Position numbers and translations under genes: made by a program. From Roseburia rectibacter (GTDB lineage: Bacteria; Bacillota; Clostridia; Lachnospirales; Lachnospiraceae), in NCBI RefSeq assembly GCF_014287515.2, contig NZ_CP092473.1, forward strand, positions 1 through 64,000: 64,000 nt of DNA. Reading direction: 5' to 3'. Position 1 is the first letter of the stretch; each line of letters begins with the position of its first letter. The notes beneath the pieces were generated by a model. That model made no database searches, was not told where the DNA came from, and saw only the letters and a program-made list of their open reading frames with translations. Below are positions 1 through 8,145 of the stretch, piece after piece.

Positions 1-1
1 A

Positions 2-37
2 AACGCAACATTTTATATGAAATGTTGCGTTTTTTAT
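2..37 (+). terminator. Intrinsic terminator of an upstream gene
   Basis: A perfect 12-bp inverted repeat (arms 2-13 and 20-31) with a 6-nt loop is followed by a T-run. It probably ends a gene left of the window. Confidence 0.8.
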
Positions 38-72
38 TTATTATGGCATAACTTTAAATTTATTATGTGTTA

Positions 73-101
73 TTGTTTGAATTATCAGACTTTGTTATAA
101 T
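73..101 (+). promoter_or_regulatory. Sigma-A-type promoter for the DUF6062 gene
   Basis: TTGTTT (73-78), a 17-bp spacer and TATAAT (96-101) stand about 50 bp before the chosen start codon at 150. Confidence 0.6.
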
Positions 102-149
102 TTTTTAAATAAAAAAGTGGATCAACTGGTCAAAGGAGTCATAGATCTT

Positions 150-920
150 ATGAAAGAAAATATTGCAACCATCCCTTTAATCAAAGCATTCAACGCCAAA
201 GACGAATGCCCTTTCTGCAATTTAGAGCGCGAAGCCGAGCAGCATGCGGTCTCATTTATTTTAGGTTCCGCCTATATGGAGGATGATATCCGTGAAAAAA
301 CAGATGCAACCGGATTCTGCCGCCATCACTTTAAAATGATGTACGATTACGGCAATCGACTTGGAAATGCATTGATCTTAAGCACGCATTTGAAGAAACT
401 GAATCAGGAACTCGCAAAAGAAATGTCCGATTTTGCCCCAGGCAAATCAAGTCTGTTAAAACGCATGAAACGCACAGACGCAACCGCAGAGCATGAACCG
501 CAGACCGCGCTTGGCGCATGGATCTCCAAAAAGACGACGGACTGCTATGTCTGCGATCATTTCCGCAAAATCTATGGCAGATATCTGGATACCTTTTTCG
601 ACCTGTATCTGAAAAATGAAGAATTCCGCCAGCTTTTTGAAGAGAGCAAAGGATTTTGCCTGCCTCATTTCGGGGATCTGATCGAGACTGCGGAAAACAA
701 ATTGAACGATGCGCAGAAAAGGGAATTTTACCCGAAGGCATTTGCACTAATGCAGGAAAATATGGAACGCCTGCAAAAAGAAGTTGCATGGTTTGTAGAA
801 AAAAATGACTACCGGAACAAAGATAAAGACTGGGGAAATTCCGCTGACAGCATTCAGCGCGGCATGCAGAAATGTGCCGGCGGCTATCCGGCAGATGAAG
901 TGTTCCGGGCAAAGTTGTAA
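150..920 (+). CDS. DUF6062 family protein
   Basis: This is a cytoplasmic protein of about 256 residues of unknown biochemical role. It matches, from memory, the DUF6062 family common in Clostridia. Three cysteine/histidine clusters are visible: CPFC near residue 21, CRHH near residue 57, and CYVC followed later by CLPH. Their spacing suggests two repeats of a possible metal-binding module. An in-frame GTG at 117 exists, but AAAGGAG at 132-138 sits about 11 nt before ATG 150, so 150 is preferred. The gene stands alone, between its own promoter and a bidirectional terminator. No signal peptide or membrane segment is visible. The metal binding is inference. Confidence 0.7.
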   Translation: MKENIATIPLIKAFNAKDECPFCNLEREAEQHAVSFILGSAYMEDDIREKTDATGFCRHHFKMMYDYGNRLGNALILSTHLKKLNQELAKEMSDFAPGKSSLLKRMKRTDATAEHEPQTALGAWISKKTTDCYVCDHFRKIYGRYLDTFFDLYLKNEEFRQLFEESKGFCLPHFGDLIETAENKLNDAQKREFYPKAFALMQENMERLQKEVAWFVEKNDYRNKDKDWGNSADSIQRGMQKCAGGYPADEVFRAKL

Positions 921-929
921 AATGAGGTC

Positions 930-1027
930 TTTTTGATTCATGGAACATAATTTCCAATGAATCAAAAAAAGCATAATGGTTCAGGTGAAAAACATTCCTC
1001 GTCTTCCCTGAATCATTATGCCTTTTT
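930..1027. terminator. Two hairpins; bidirectional terminator between convergent genes
   Basis: A first stem (930-944 with 952-967) is flanked by T and A runs. A second stem (971-978 with 1014-1021, extended inward) is followed by CTTTTT on the plus strand and by a T-run on the minus strand. Together they can end both the DUF6062 gene and the pfkA-dnaX-ybaB operon. Confidence 0.75.
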
Positions 1028-1029
1028 CC

Positions 1030-1380
1030 TTAGAATGGAAGTCCACCAAGACCACCCATGCCACCGGTGATTTTTGACATGGAATCCGAAGAGAACTCTT
1101 CTAACTGACGAAGTGCCTCATTGGTTGCCGCCATGATCAGATCCTCTAACATCTCGATGTCATCCGGATCAACCACTTCTTCTGATAATTTTACTTTTGT
1201 TACTTCTCTCTTACCGGAAACAGTAACTTCAACAGCTCCACCACCTGCTGCTGCTGTAATCTCTTTTTCTTCTAATTCTTTCTGTGCCTCTTCCATCTGA
1301 CGCTGCATTTTCTGCGCCTGTTTCATAAGGTTGTTCATGTTGCCCGGCATACCGCCCGGGAAACCGCCTCTTTTTGCCAT
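1030..1380 (-). CDS. ybaB: YbaB/EbfC family nucleoid-associated protein
   Basis: This small DNA-binding protein (116 residues) belongs to the YbaB/EbfC family, whose members form dimers that bind DNA and affect nucleoid organisation. The typical features are present: a Gly/Met-rich N-terminus, the [13 protein letters not shown] coiled helix, the basic-acidic helix [11 protein letters not shown], and a glycine-rich C-terminus. The start at 1380 is chosen because AGGAGG (about 1386-1391) lies a few bases upstream. The frame stays open further upstream through a tandem repeat, but that extension looks untranslated. It follows dnaX, as in many bacteria, but recR, the usual next gene, is absent and a terminator follows directly. 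Confidence 0.92.
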   Translation of the reverse strand: MAKRGGFPGGMPGNMNNLMKQAQKMQRQMEEAQKELEEKEITAAAGGGAVEVTVSGKREVTKVKLSEEVVDPDDIEMLEDLIMAATNEALRQLEEFSSDSMSKITGGMGGLGGLPF

Positions 1381-1389
1381 GTGAATCCT

Positions 1390-1519
1390 CCTTGTTTTGC
1401 GGAGCAAAATGCGACTGCCTATGCAGGAGCAGAGGATTTTACTCCTTGTTTTGCGGAGCAAAATGCGACTGCCTATGCAGGAGCAGAGGATTTTACTCCT
1501 TGTTTTGCGGAGCAAAATG
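1390..1519 (-). repeat. 54-bp tandem repeat carrying duplicated ribosome-site sequence
   Basis: Two full copies and a partial third copy recur with a period of exactly 54 bp (copies begin at 1390, 1444 and 1498). On the minus strand each unit holds the small hairpin TTTTGCTCCGCAAAA followed by AAGGAGTAAAATCC. The last copy changes to AAGGAGGATTC and serves as the ybaB ribosome site. The period is a multiple of three, so the reading frame stays open through it. Confidence 0.85.
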
Positions 1520-1528
1520 TCTGCTATG

Positions 1529-1558
1529 CATGCTATGCCTAATAGCTTGCATAGCATG
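1529..1558. other. Perfect 10-bp-stem hairpin in the dnaX-ybaB spacer
   Basis: CATGCTATGC (1529-1538) and GCATAGCATG (1549-1558) form a perfect stem with a 10-nt loop. There is no T-run, so it is probably an mRNA processing or stability structure rather than a terminator. It lies between the dnaX stop and the tandem repeat. Confidence 0.6.
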
Positions 1559-1605
1559 TGCCTCTTGCAGGAGCAATGCCCAGCACACTGAGCTCGATTT
1601 TACTC

Positions 1606-3186
1606 CTAAAAATCGTCTTCTTCTATTTCAAAATTAATCAACTGGCGCAAATCAGGGTATATCTCCCCGCTTGGCGTGCCAGTGTCATTTAATTTTACCA
1701 GAATCTCTACCTCTTTGCCAAGTCTTTCTGCAACTGCTGCCCGAAATTCATCCTGACAGTTGGAACGGTTCTCTTCTATATAAGTATACGCGTTGGCATC
1801 CTCAAATGCCAGTATCAGCGTACTGCCCTCTCCTAATGTCGGAACTGCTTTTTTGAGATAGGTTCTTGTAATTCCTGTCAGCTGTGATAAAATGCCGCTC
1901 CAGCTGCTCATGACCTGCTTAATATCTTCAGGGATTGCCTTGGGAAGTTCCTTTTTTTTTAACACTTCCGATGCGGCAGAAGAACCTGTTGTCCCCGCAG
2001 CCATCTCACCGGATGCCTGCGTCACTACAACGCCCTTCTCCAGCTTTTTTTCGAGACTGTCCACGCGGTCGATCAGTGAACCATAATCTTTTTCCATCTC
2101 CGGTTTACATAATTTGATCACCGCAATCTCGATCAGAATACGTTTCTGCACTGCATAACGGATCTGATTACTTAATTCCGAAAAAATACGGATGTAACGC
2201 ATAAGAATATCCGTATCGACCATCTGCGCCTCTTCTTTTAACAGAGCAAGGTTTTCCGTTGAAATATCAAGCACATCCTCCATATCATCCGAACTCTGCA
2301 CAAGCATAAGGTTTCTTAAATACCATGTAAAATCATTGACAAACTGCCCTAATTCCCTGCCCTCAATGACCATCTCATCGATCACACCGATCGCACCGGT
2401 CACATTTTTCTCTAAAATCTGGCGGAGCAGTCTGCTGAAAATCTCGGTATCAACCGCACCAAGTGTCTCAAGCACCTTGTCGTAAGTAAGATCCTGACCA
2501 AGATAAAAAGCAATACACTGATCTAACAGACTAAGCGCATCGCGCATGGAGCCGTCCGCTGCTTTTGCGATATAGCGGATCGCGCGCTCCTCCACTGTGA
2601 CATGTTCTTTCTCCATCAGCTCCATCAGTCTCGCTGAGATCGTTTCAATAGAAATACGTCTGAAATCGTATCTCTGGCAACGTGATAAGATCGTGATCGG
2701 AATCTTATGAGCCTCCGTCGTTGCAAGAATAAAGATCACATATGACGGCGGTTCTTCGAGTGTCTTTAACAGTGCATTAAACGCACCTATGGAAAGCATA
2801 TGAACCTCATCGATAATATATACTTTATACTTTCCTTCCGTCGGGCGGTATTCCACCTCCTCACGGATCTGGCGGATATTATCCACACCGTTATTCGACG
2901 CCGCATCGATCTCTATCACATTCATGGAATTGCCCGCTGCAATCGCCTTACAGGTCGGACACTCTCCACATGGGCTGCCGTCTACGGGATGCTCACAGTT
3001 AACCGCTTTTGCAAATATCTTTGCAATGGTGGTCTTACCGGTTCCCCTCGTTCCACAAAACAGATATGCATGCCCGATTCTGTCTGCTTTGATCTGATTT
3101 TTTAATGTTGTAACAATGTGTTCCTGTCCTTTGACGTCCTCAAACTCCTGCGGACGGAACTTTCGATATAATGCTGTATATGACAT
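1606..3186 (-). CDS. dnaX: DNA polymerase III subunit gamma/tau
   Basis: This is the clamp-loader ATPase subunit of the replicative polymerase (526 residues). Visible motifs are Walker A GTRGTGKT at residues 45-52, a four-cysteine zinc module (C-x8-C-x2-C-x2-C pattern around CGECPTC), a Walker B region with IIDEVHML, the LLKTLEEPP helix and the SRCQRYDFR sensor/arginine-finger segment. The C-terminal 150 residues are the less conserved tau-like part. The ATG at 3186 lies 1 nt after the pfkA stop, so the genes are co-transcribed and probably translationally coupled. ybaB follows 225 bp downstream after repeats. The length is typical for clostridial DnaX. Confidence 0.96.
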   Translation of the reverse strand: MSYTALYRKFRPQEFEDVKGQEHIVTTLKNQIKADRIGHAYLFCGTRGTGKTTIAKIFAKAVNCEHPVDGSPCGECPTCKAIAAGNSMNVIEIDAASNNGVDNIRQIREEVEYRPTEGKYKVYIIDEVHMLSIGAFNALLKTLEEPPSYVIFILATTEAHKIPITILSRCQRYDFRRISIETISARLMELMEKEHVTVEERAIRYIAKAADGSMRDALSLLDQCIAFYLGQDLTYDKVLETLGAVDTEIFSRLLRQILEKNVTGAIGVIDEMVIEGRELGQFVNDFTWYLRNLMLVQSSDDMEDVLDISTENLALLKEEAQMVDTDILMRYIRIFSELSNQIRYAVQKRILIEIAVIKLCKPEMEKDYGSLIDRVDSLEKKLEKGVVVTQASGEMAAGTTGSSAASEVLKKKELPKAIPEDIKQVMSSWSGILSQLTGITRTYLKKAVPTLGEGSTLILAFEDANAYTYIEENRSNCQDEFRAAVAERLGKEVEILVKLNDTGTPSGEIYPDLRQLINFEIEEDDF

Positions 3187-3187
3187 C

Positions 3188-4261
3188 TTAATCCCCGAAA
3201 CTGATTCCGATCCGTTTTGCCTCTTTGATCATCTGGCAATCCGGATCTACTGTTTTTAATTTGCCTGCCACTTCACCTAATGGCACGCGCTTTGTCTTTC
3301 CATTGATCATGGCGATCATATTGCCGTAATCCTCATCCATAATAGCCTGTGCTGCTGCGGAACCAAGTCTGGTGCAGAGTACACGGTCATAAGGGCATGG
3401 ACTTCCACCCCTTTGTGTATGTCCCGGAACAGTCACACGTACTTCCACTCCTGTTTCCTTAAAAATCTGGTCTGCAATCTCATAGGAAACGGACGGATAT
3501 TTGCGTTTTGCCACTTTCTCTTTGTATTCTTTCTTGGATAATGCCGCGTCCTCCTTGGAAATTGCTCCCTCTGCAACTGCAAGGATAGTAAATCCTTTTC
3601 CTGCCTTGGTACGCTTATTGATCGCTGCAATCACTTTTTCAATATCATATGGGATCTCCGGCAGCAAAATGATATCTGCACCACCGGCAACCCCTGCATA
3701 GAGAGTCAGCCAGCCAACTTTATATCCCATAACTTCCACGATAAATACACGGTTATGTGAAGCTGCTGTTGTGTGGATACAGTCGATCGCATCTGTTGCA
3801 ATATTGATCGCACTCTGAAATCCGAATGTAACATCTGTTCCATAAATATCGTTATCAATAGTCTTCGGAAGATGAATCACGTTTAAACCTTCCTCGCGGA
3901 GCAGATTCGCTGTTTTTTCTGTCCCATTACCGCCTAAGATAACCAGACAGTCAAGTCTTAATTTATAATAGGTAGATTTCATAGCTTCTACTTTGTCTAA
4001 TCCATTTGCATCCGGAACGCGCATCTGTTTAAACGGCTGTCTCGAAGATCCGAGGATCGTTCCTCCTTTGGTAAGGATTCCTGAGAAATCCGCTGATGTC
4101 AGTAATCTGTAATCTCCGTAGATCAATCCTTTATAACCATTTAAGAAACCATAAATCTCCAGCTCATCTACGTTTTCACTCAATCCTTTTACCACACCAC
4201 GCATTGCTGCATTTAATGCCTGGCAATCCCCACCGCTTGTCAACATACCGATTCTCTTCAT
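3188..4261 (-). CDS. pfkA: 6-phosphofructokinase
   Basis: This cytoplasmic glycolytic enzyme (357 residues) phosphorylates fructose 6-phosphate. The N-terminus has the GMLTSGGDCQALNAAMRG loop; LVILGGNGT and PKTIDNDI mark the phosphoryl-donor and catalytic sites, and GHTQRGGSP is the substrate loop. Compared with classical ATP-PfkA (GGDGS and PGTIDND), the first site has Asn where Asp is usual but keeps Gly at the donor-selecting position. The second has Lys instead of Gly. That Gly/Lys combination is known in ATP-using group III enzymes, so ATP is likely, but PPi cannot be excluded. Start 4261 has CAGGAGGAAA a few bases upstream; an earlier in-frame ATG lacks a good site. It is the first gene of an operon with dnaX and ybaB. 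Confidence 0.9.
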   Translation of the reverse strand: MKRIGMLTSGGDCQALNAAMRGVVKGLSENVDELEIYGFLNGYKGLIYGDYRLLTSADFSGILTKGGTILGSSRQPFKQMRVPDANGLDKVEAMKSTYYKLRLDCLVILGGNGTEKTANLLREEGLNVIHLPKTIDNDIYGTDVTFGFQSAINIATDAIDCIHTTAASHNRVFIVEVMGYKVGWLTLYAGVAGGADIILLPEIPYDIEKVIAAINKRTKAGKGFTILAVAEGAISKEDAALSKKEYKEKVAKRKYPSVSYEIADQIFKETGVEVRVTVPGHTQRGGSPCPYDRVLCTRLGSAAAQAIMDEDYGNMIAMINGKTKRVPLGEVAGKLKTVDPDCQMIKEAKRIGISFGD

Positions 4262-4341
4262 CTGCGTTTCCTCCTGTATACCCATATTTGCATTGCACAA
4301 TTTTTGCATGTGCCGACTCTGTGTCTTTCGCTCTATTTAAA

Positions 4342-4370
4342 ATATTACCCTTTTCACAGATATTTTGCAA
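4342..4370 (-). promoter_or_regulatory. Promoter of the pfkA-dnaX-ybaB operon
   Basis: On the minus strand TTGCAA (4365-4370), a 17-bp spacer and TAATAT (4342-4347) stand about 80 bp before pfkA. Confidence 0.55.
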
Positions 4371-4473
4371 TATTTCTGGCAAAATCAAATATCTAAAAAT
4401 ATATTTTTTGACTATACTAAAATTAAATTGTATTATGGATGTATAAGAATCTGCCGAAAAGGAGGTACACGCC

Positions 4474-5019
4474 ATGTCATTATCAAAAGAAAACACTTTT
4501 ACAACCAAATATATCTATTCCCTTCCAGAAGGGAAACGCGCAGAGCTGATCGATGGTGTTATTTATGATATGGCACCGCCAAACAGACTGCATCAGGAAC
4601 TTGTGATGAATTTATCAGCAGAAATTCGTGATTATATCAAAAAAAATAATGGTTCCTGCAAAGTCTATCCGGCACCATTTGCCGTTTTTCTGAATCAGGA
4701 CGATAAAACTTACGTTGAACCGGATATCAGCGTTATTTGTGACAAATCAAAACTTGACGACCGTGGGTGTAACGGTGCACCGGACTGGATCATTGAGATT
4801 GCATCTCCCAGCACGAAGCGCCTCGATTTTGGAATAAAATTATTCAAATACCGTTCTGCCGGAGTCCGTGAATACTGGATTGTAAATCCACTCACCAAAA
4901 CAGTAAACGTGTTTGATTTGGAAAAAGAGGAATTAAGTGACCAGTACAATTTTGACGATGATATACAGGTATGTATTTATGATGATCTGACAATTAATAT
5001 TACAGAGTTGCTGAAATAA
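4474..5019 (+). CDS. Uma2 family (DUF820) PD-(D/E)XK-like protein
   Basis: This 181-residue protein belongs to the Uma2/DUF820 family of restriction-endonuclease-fold proteins, abundant in cyanobacteria and scattered in Firmicutes, with no established physiological role. Family marks include RAELIDGVIYDM near residue 25, VEPDISVI near residue 80 (the PD of the nuclease core), DWIIEIASPST (the E-x-K-like segment with E at about residue 107) and the YRSAGVREYWIV segment. GGAGGT at 4461-4466 fits start 4474. It is monocistronic and followed by a strong terminator. Whether it cuts DNA is unknown. Confidence 0.85.
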   Translation: MSLSKENTFTTKYIYSLPEGKRAELIDGVIYDMAPPNRLHQELVMNLSAEIRDYIKKNNGSCKVYPAPFAVFLNQDDKTYVEPDISVICDKSKLDDRGCNGAPDWIIEIASPSTKRLDFGIKLFKYRSAGVREYWIVNPLTKTVNVFDLEKEELSDQYNFDDDIQVCIYDDLTINITELLK

Positions 5020-5039
5020 GAAAGCATTCTGCTTAAAGC

Positions 5040-5097
5040 AAAATAGCCGGAAAGCCTTGATTTTACTGCAAAATCTCGACTTTCCGGCTATTTTGTT
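5040..5097. terminator. Bidirectional intrinsic terminator
   Basis: A 15-bp perfect stem (5040-5054 with 5080-5094) has a 25-nt loop and is followed by TTTTG on the plus strand and A/T-rich sequence on the minus strand. It separates the Uma2 gene from tRNA-Pro. Confidence 0.85.
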
Positions 5098-5101
5098 TCA
5101 A

Positions 5102-5175
5102 TCGGGGTAACAGGATTTGAACCTGCGACCTCACGGCCCCCAGCCGTGCGCGCTACCAAACTACGCCATACCCCG
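5102..5175 (-). tRNA. tRNA-Pro (anticodon GGG)
   Basis: Read on the minus strand, a 7-bp acceptor stem (CGGGGTA with TACCCCG), a D arm with GGTAGCGC, an anticodon stem CACGG/CCGTG enclosing the loop CTGGGGG, and a T arm with GGTTCAAATCC form a complete cloverleaf of 74 nt including discriminator A. The anticodon is GGG. CCA is not encoded. Confidence 0.93.
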
Positions 5176-5356
5176 CAAATAACGATCCTATATTAATATA
5201 TGAAGCCGTCAGAGATTCAGTATACCATATTTACATGTTTTTTTAAAGTTTGAAATGAATTTTGTATTTTTTTTATTGTTTTTACGCTTTTTTTATTTTC
5301 TGGCAGAAAAAAAATTCAGATTGTGTTAAGATTTAACCTTGCAAAAAGACTATCTA

Positions 5357-5385
5357 TTGACATTTTTTTGCAATCAACAAATAAT
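5357..5385 (+). promoter_or_regulatory. Promoter of the antiporter operon
   Basis: TTGACA (5357-5362), a 17-bp spacer and AATAAT (5380-5385) stand about 40 bp before the antiporter start. Confidence 0.55.
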
Positions 5386-5425
5386 GATATGAATTTATAT
5401 ATCATAGAATTTGGAGGCTGATTTT

Positions 5426-6868
5426 ATGAAAAAGTTACTTGCTCTTTGTGGAAGCATCGCAACTATGCTGCTTTTCACACCGCTAACGATTCTCGCAGCA
5501 GAATCCGGCGAAAGCAGTACTGCAACCGTTCCGGTATGGCTTTGTATCCCATTTGCCGGTCTGTTACTCTGTATCGCAGTACTTCCGCTTGTAAAACCGG
5601 AATGGTGGGAGAAAAACCAGCCGCTTGCCGTAGCTGCTTGGTCCCTGTTATTTATTATTCCATTTGCAGTGACCTATAGTGCCGGCGATGCGGTCGAAAC
5701 AGTACTTGAGTGTATTTTAAACGATTACCTGACTTTTATCGTCCTGTTATTTGGTCTGTTCTGTGTTGCCGGTAACATCACTTTAGAAGGCGATCTCGCA
5801 GGTTCCCCGCGTGTCAACGTAATCTTCCTTGCAATCGGTACCTTACTTTCCAGCTGTATCGGTACAACGGGTGCCAGTATGTTAATGGTACGTCCGATGA
5901 TCAAGATGAACTCCTGGCGTCAGCACAAGAGTCACATTATGGTATTCTTCATTTTCCTGATCTCGAATATGGGAGGATGCTTAACCCCAATCGGTGATCC
6001 GCCACTTTTAATGGGATTTATGCGTGGTGTTCCGTTCTTCTGGAGCATGCATCTGTTCCCGATTTTAATCTTTAATATGGTAATTTTATTGACTGTATTT
6101 TATCTCTTAGACCGTCACAATTACCGCAAAGATATCGCAAACGGCAGAAAACCGGATATCAGCAAAGCCGGTACTACTTTAAAAATCGATGGTCTGCACA
6201 ACATCATCTTCCTGGTTATGATCGTTGCTGCCGTTATTTTAAGCGGAACACTTCCAAACCTTGCCGCATTTCAGGATGCAGCCGGAAATGTACGTGGTAT
6301 CCGTATATTCCGTGAAGTAACTCTTGGTTTTCCTTCTATTATTGAGGTTGCCATCATCCTGCTTGCCGCTTTACTCTCCTTTAAAACAACAGACCCGCAG
6401 ATCCGTACCAGCAACCACTTTACCTGGGGTGCAATCAAAGAAGTTGCCGTTCTCTTCATCGGTATTTTTATTACCATGCAGCCGGCGCTGATGCTTCTTA
6501 AATCCATGGGACCGGAGCTTGGTCTTTCCAAACCATTTGAAATGTTCTGGGCAACCGGTGCACTTTCCAGTTTCCTTGATAACACACCGACCTATCTGGT
6601 ATTCCTGACAACCGCAGGTACACTTGGTTTTTCGCAGGGTATTGCAACTACCGTCGGAACAATTCCGGTCAAGATGCTCACTGCGATCTCCTGTGGTGCC
6701 GTATTTATGGGTGCAAACACTTATATCGGAAATGCACCAAACTTTATGGTAAAATCCATCTCTGACGAGAACGGTGTGCGCATGCCATCGTTCTTCGGAT
6801 ACTTATTATGGTCAATCGTATTTTTAGTTCCGGTGTTTATCATTGACACTCTGGTATTCTTTTTATAA
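5426..6868 (+). CDS. Sodium:proton antiporter (NhaD/ArsB-like, ion transporter superfamily)
   Basis: This 480-residue integral membrane protein has about 12 hydrophobic segments. The N-terminus looks like a signal peptide (MKKLLALCGS, a hydrophobic stretch, then a small-residue region before AAES). Family marks are IGTTGASMLMVRP near residue 155, SNMGGCLTPIGDPPLLMGF near residue 190, and ATGALSSFLDNTPTYLVF near residue 380, which together identify the NhaD-type sodium/proton exchanger clan. GGAGG at 5413-5417 selects ATG 5426; an in-frame TTG further up is less likely. The kinase-like gene begins 15 bp later, so the two form an operon. Substrate is inferred from the family; an organic-acid or arsenite role is possible but less likely. 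Confidence 0.75.
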   Translation: MKKLLALCGSIATMLLFTPLTILAAESGESSTATVPVWLCIPFAGLLLCIAVLPLVKPEWWEKNQPLAVAAWSLLFIIPFAVTYSAGDAVETVLECILNDYLTFIVLLFGLFCVAGNITLEGDLAGSPRVNVIFLAIGTLLSSCIGTTGASMLMVRPMIKMNSWRQHKSHIMVFFIFLISNMGGCLTPIGDPPLLMGFMRGVPFFWSMHLFPILIFNMVILLTVFYLLDRHNYRKDIANGRKPDISKAGTTLKIDGLHNIIFLVMIVAAVILSGTLPNLAAFQDAAGNVRGIRIFREVTLGFPSIIEVAIILLAALLSFKTTDPQIRTSNHFTWGAIKEVAVLFIGIFITMQPALMLLKSMGPELGLSKPFEMFWATGALSSFLDNTPTYLVFLTTAGTLGFSQGIATTVGTIPVKMLTAISCGAVFMGANTYIGNAPNFMVKSISDENGVRMPSFFGYLLWSIVFLVPVFIIDTLVFFL

Positions 6869-6883
6869 AGGGGGGATTTCACA

Positions 6884-7882
6884 ATGGAAAATAATATCGA
6901 AACATCACGGGCACTTGCTACCCGCATTTATGATCTCGACAGTGAAGTTTACCGTCTGATAGGTTCTTCCCTTGGACGCACTTTTACCGGCGACAAAGAA
7001 ACAAGCATTCGTAACCTGACAACCCTGATCTCCACACACCCGCAGGGACACCTGCTCCGCAGTGAGATTGCTTTAATCGGTAATATGGCACGTACGATCC
7101 GCAATAAAGAGGACCGCAGCCGTATGATGCATGAATACAATGAGATTTTACACCAGATTGCAGAACTGCCTGCAAGTTTTGGTTCGGTCGATATCCTTGA
7201 CCAGAATCTTGCTTCCTTAAATACATCCAACCTGCACCAGAAATTTTCCAAAGACGATCATCTGATCATCTGTATCGGAAGAACACACGGAAGTGCCGGT
7301 ACTGATATCGGTTTTGCACTTGCAGATGCATTAAAGATCAACTACTATGATGTTGAGATTTTCAACCGCGTATTAGAGCGTTTAGAGGCAGAAAAAGATT
7401 CCGTTACAGACCGCGACAGTTTTACAGCCAAACTTGATAAAGTAGCTAAACACGATACCAACGCCAAGCGTTTCTTAAAAGATTTCAGCCGTTATCACGG
7501 TCTGCCAAAAAAAGATGCAGTATTTTTCAATCAGAGTGATCTGATCGTGGAAATGGCAAAAAAAGAAGACTTTATCGTAATGGGACGCTGTGCAGATGTG
7601 ATTCTGACAAACAACCGCATCCCACACATCAGTATCTTCATCACCGCTCCGTTTGAACAGCGTGTGCACCGTATGATGGAGGTAAACAATCTTCCACTCA
7701 GGGAAGCCGTTCGCCGTTTGAAAAAGATTGATAAAGGACATGAGCAGTACTATCATTTTTATACCGGACGTAAATGGGGCGATGCCGTAAACTATGATCT
7801 TTGTATCAACAGTGCATGCTACGGTATCGAAGAATCCGTAGAACTGATTGAGCGTATGATCGACAGACATCCTGAAAAATAA
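6884..7882 (+). CDS. Cytidylate kinase-like family protein with unique N-terminal domain
   Basis: The protein has 332 residues. The last 210 match the cytidylate-kinase-like (AAK6-like) P-loop family: IIRTHGSAGTDIG-type nucleotide loop near residue 130, a NYYDVEIFNRVLE segment, FIVMGRCADVIL near residue 228, and FITAPFEQRVHRM near residue 255. The first 120 residues are a helical region of unknown family with charged and polar helices and no membrane segment. Start 6884 is preceded by GGGGGGAT. It is the second gene of an operon with a sodium:proton antiporter and ends at a strong terminator. The substrate is unknown; cmk itself normally neighbours ribosomal or sporulation genes, so a separate, perhaps regulatory, role is inferred. 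Confidence 0.75.
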   Translation: MENNIETSRALATRIYDLDSEVYRLIGSSLGRTFTGDKETSIRNLTTLISTHPQGHLLRSEIALIGNMARTIRNKEDRSRMMHEYNEILHQIAELPASFGSVDILDQNLASLNTSNLHQKFSKDDHLIICIGRTHGSAGTDIGFALADALKINYYDVEIFNRVLERLEAEKDSVTDRDSFTAKLDKVAKHDTNAKRFLKDFSRYHGLPKKDAVFFNQSDLIVEMAKKEDFIVMGRCADVILTNNRIPHISIFITAPFEQRVHRMMEVNNLPLREAVRRLKKIDKGHEQYYHFYTGRKWGDAVNYDLCINSACYGIEESVELIERMIDRHPEK

Positions 7883-7894
7883 TACCTAAAAACA

Positions 7895-7948
7895 AGAGAC
7901 ATATTGCAAAAACCAATTAAGTTGACTGCGATATGTCTCTTTTTTTAT
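7895..7948 (+). terminator. Intrinsic terminator of the antiporter operon
   Basis: AGAGACATATTGCA (7895-7908) pairs with TGCGATATGTCTCT (7927-7940) and is followed by seven T residues. Confidence 0.88.
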
Positions 7949-8010
7949 ATTTTATGTATATTTTCCTTTTATTTTACATATAATTTATAATTGTGCAACA
8001 AATTTACTGT

Positions 8011-8059
8011 TTTCCACTATTATACACTCTTATCCACATTATCCACAGAGTTATCCACT
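8011..8059 (+). other. DnaA-box cluster flanked by AT-rich DNA
   Basis: Two perfect TTATCCACA boxes stand directly end to end (8030-8038, 8039-8047). TTATCCACT follows at 8051-8059, TTATACACT precedes at 8020-8028, and TTTCCACTA lies at 8011-8019. All have the same orientation. Very AT-rich tracts lie on both sides (7941-8000 and 8060-8130). The cluster is between two convergent genes, so promoter control is unlikely; DnaA titration or an origin-like role is inferred. Confidence 0.7.
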
Positions 8060-8145
8060 TATTATCTAAATTTTCATTTTTATTTTATATATTGTCGCAC
8101 AATTTTTATTTGCCTGTATATCTAGGTTTTTCAATCTATAACTTC

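Noticed and set aside
1381..1557. N-terminal extension of YbaB through the tandem repeat
   Set aside because: The frame is open only because the repeat period is a multiple of three. A strong ribosome site sits at the family start (1380), and the extension is Cys/Arg-rich and unlike any YbaB.
8030..8059. Calling the DnaA-box cluster the chromosomal origin
   Set aside because: dnaA and dnaN are not in the window and no skew could be computed, so only an origin-like or titration role is proposed.
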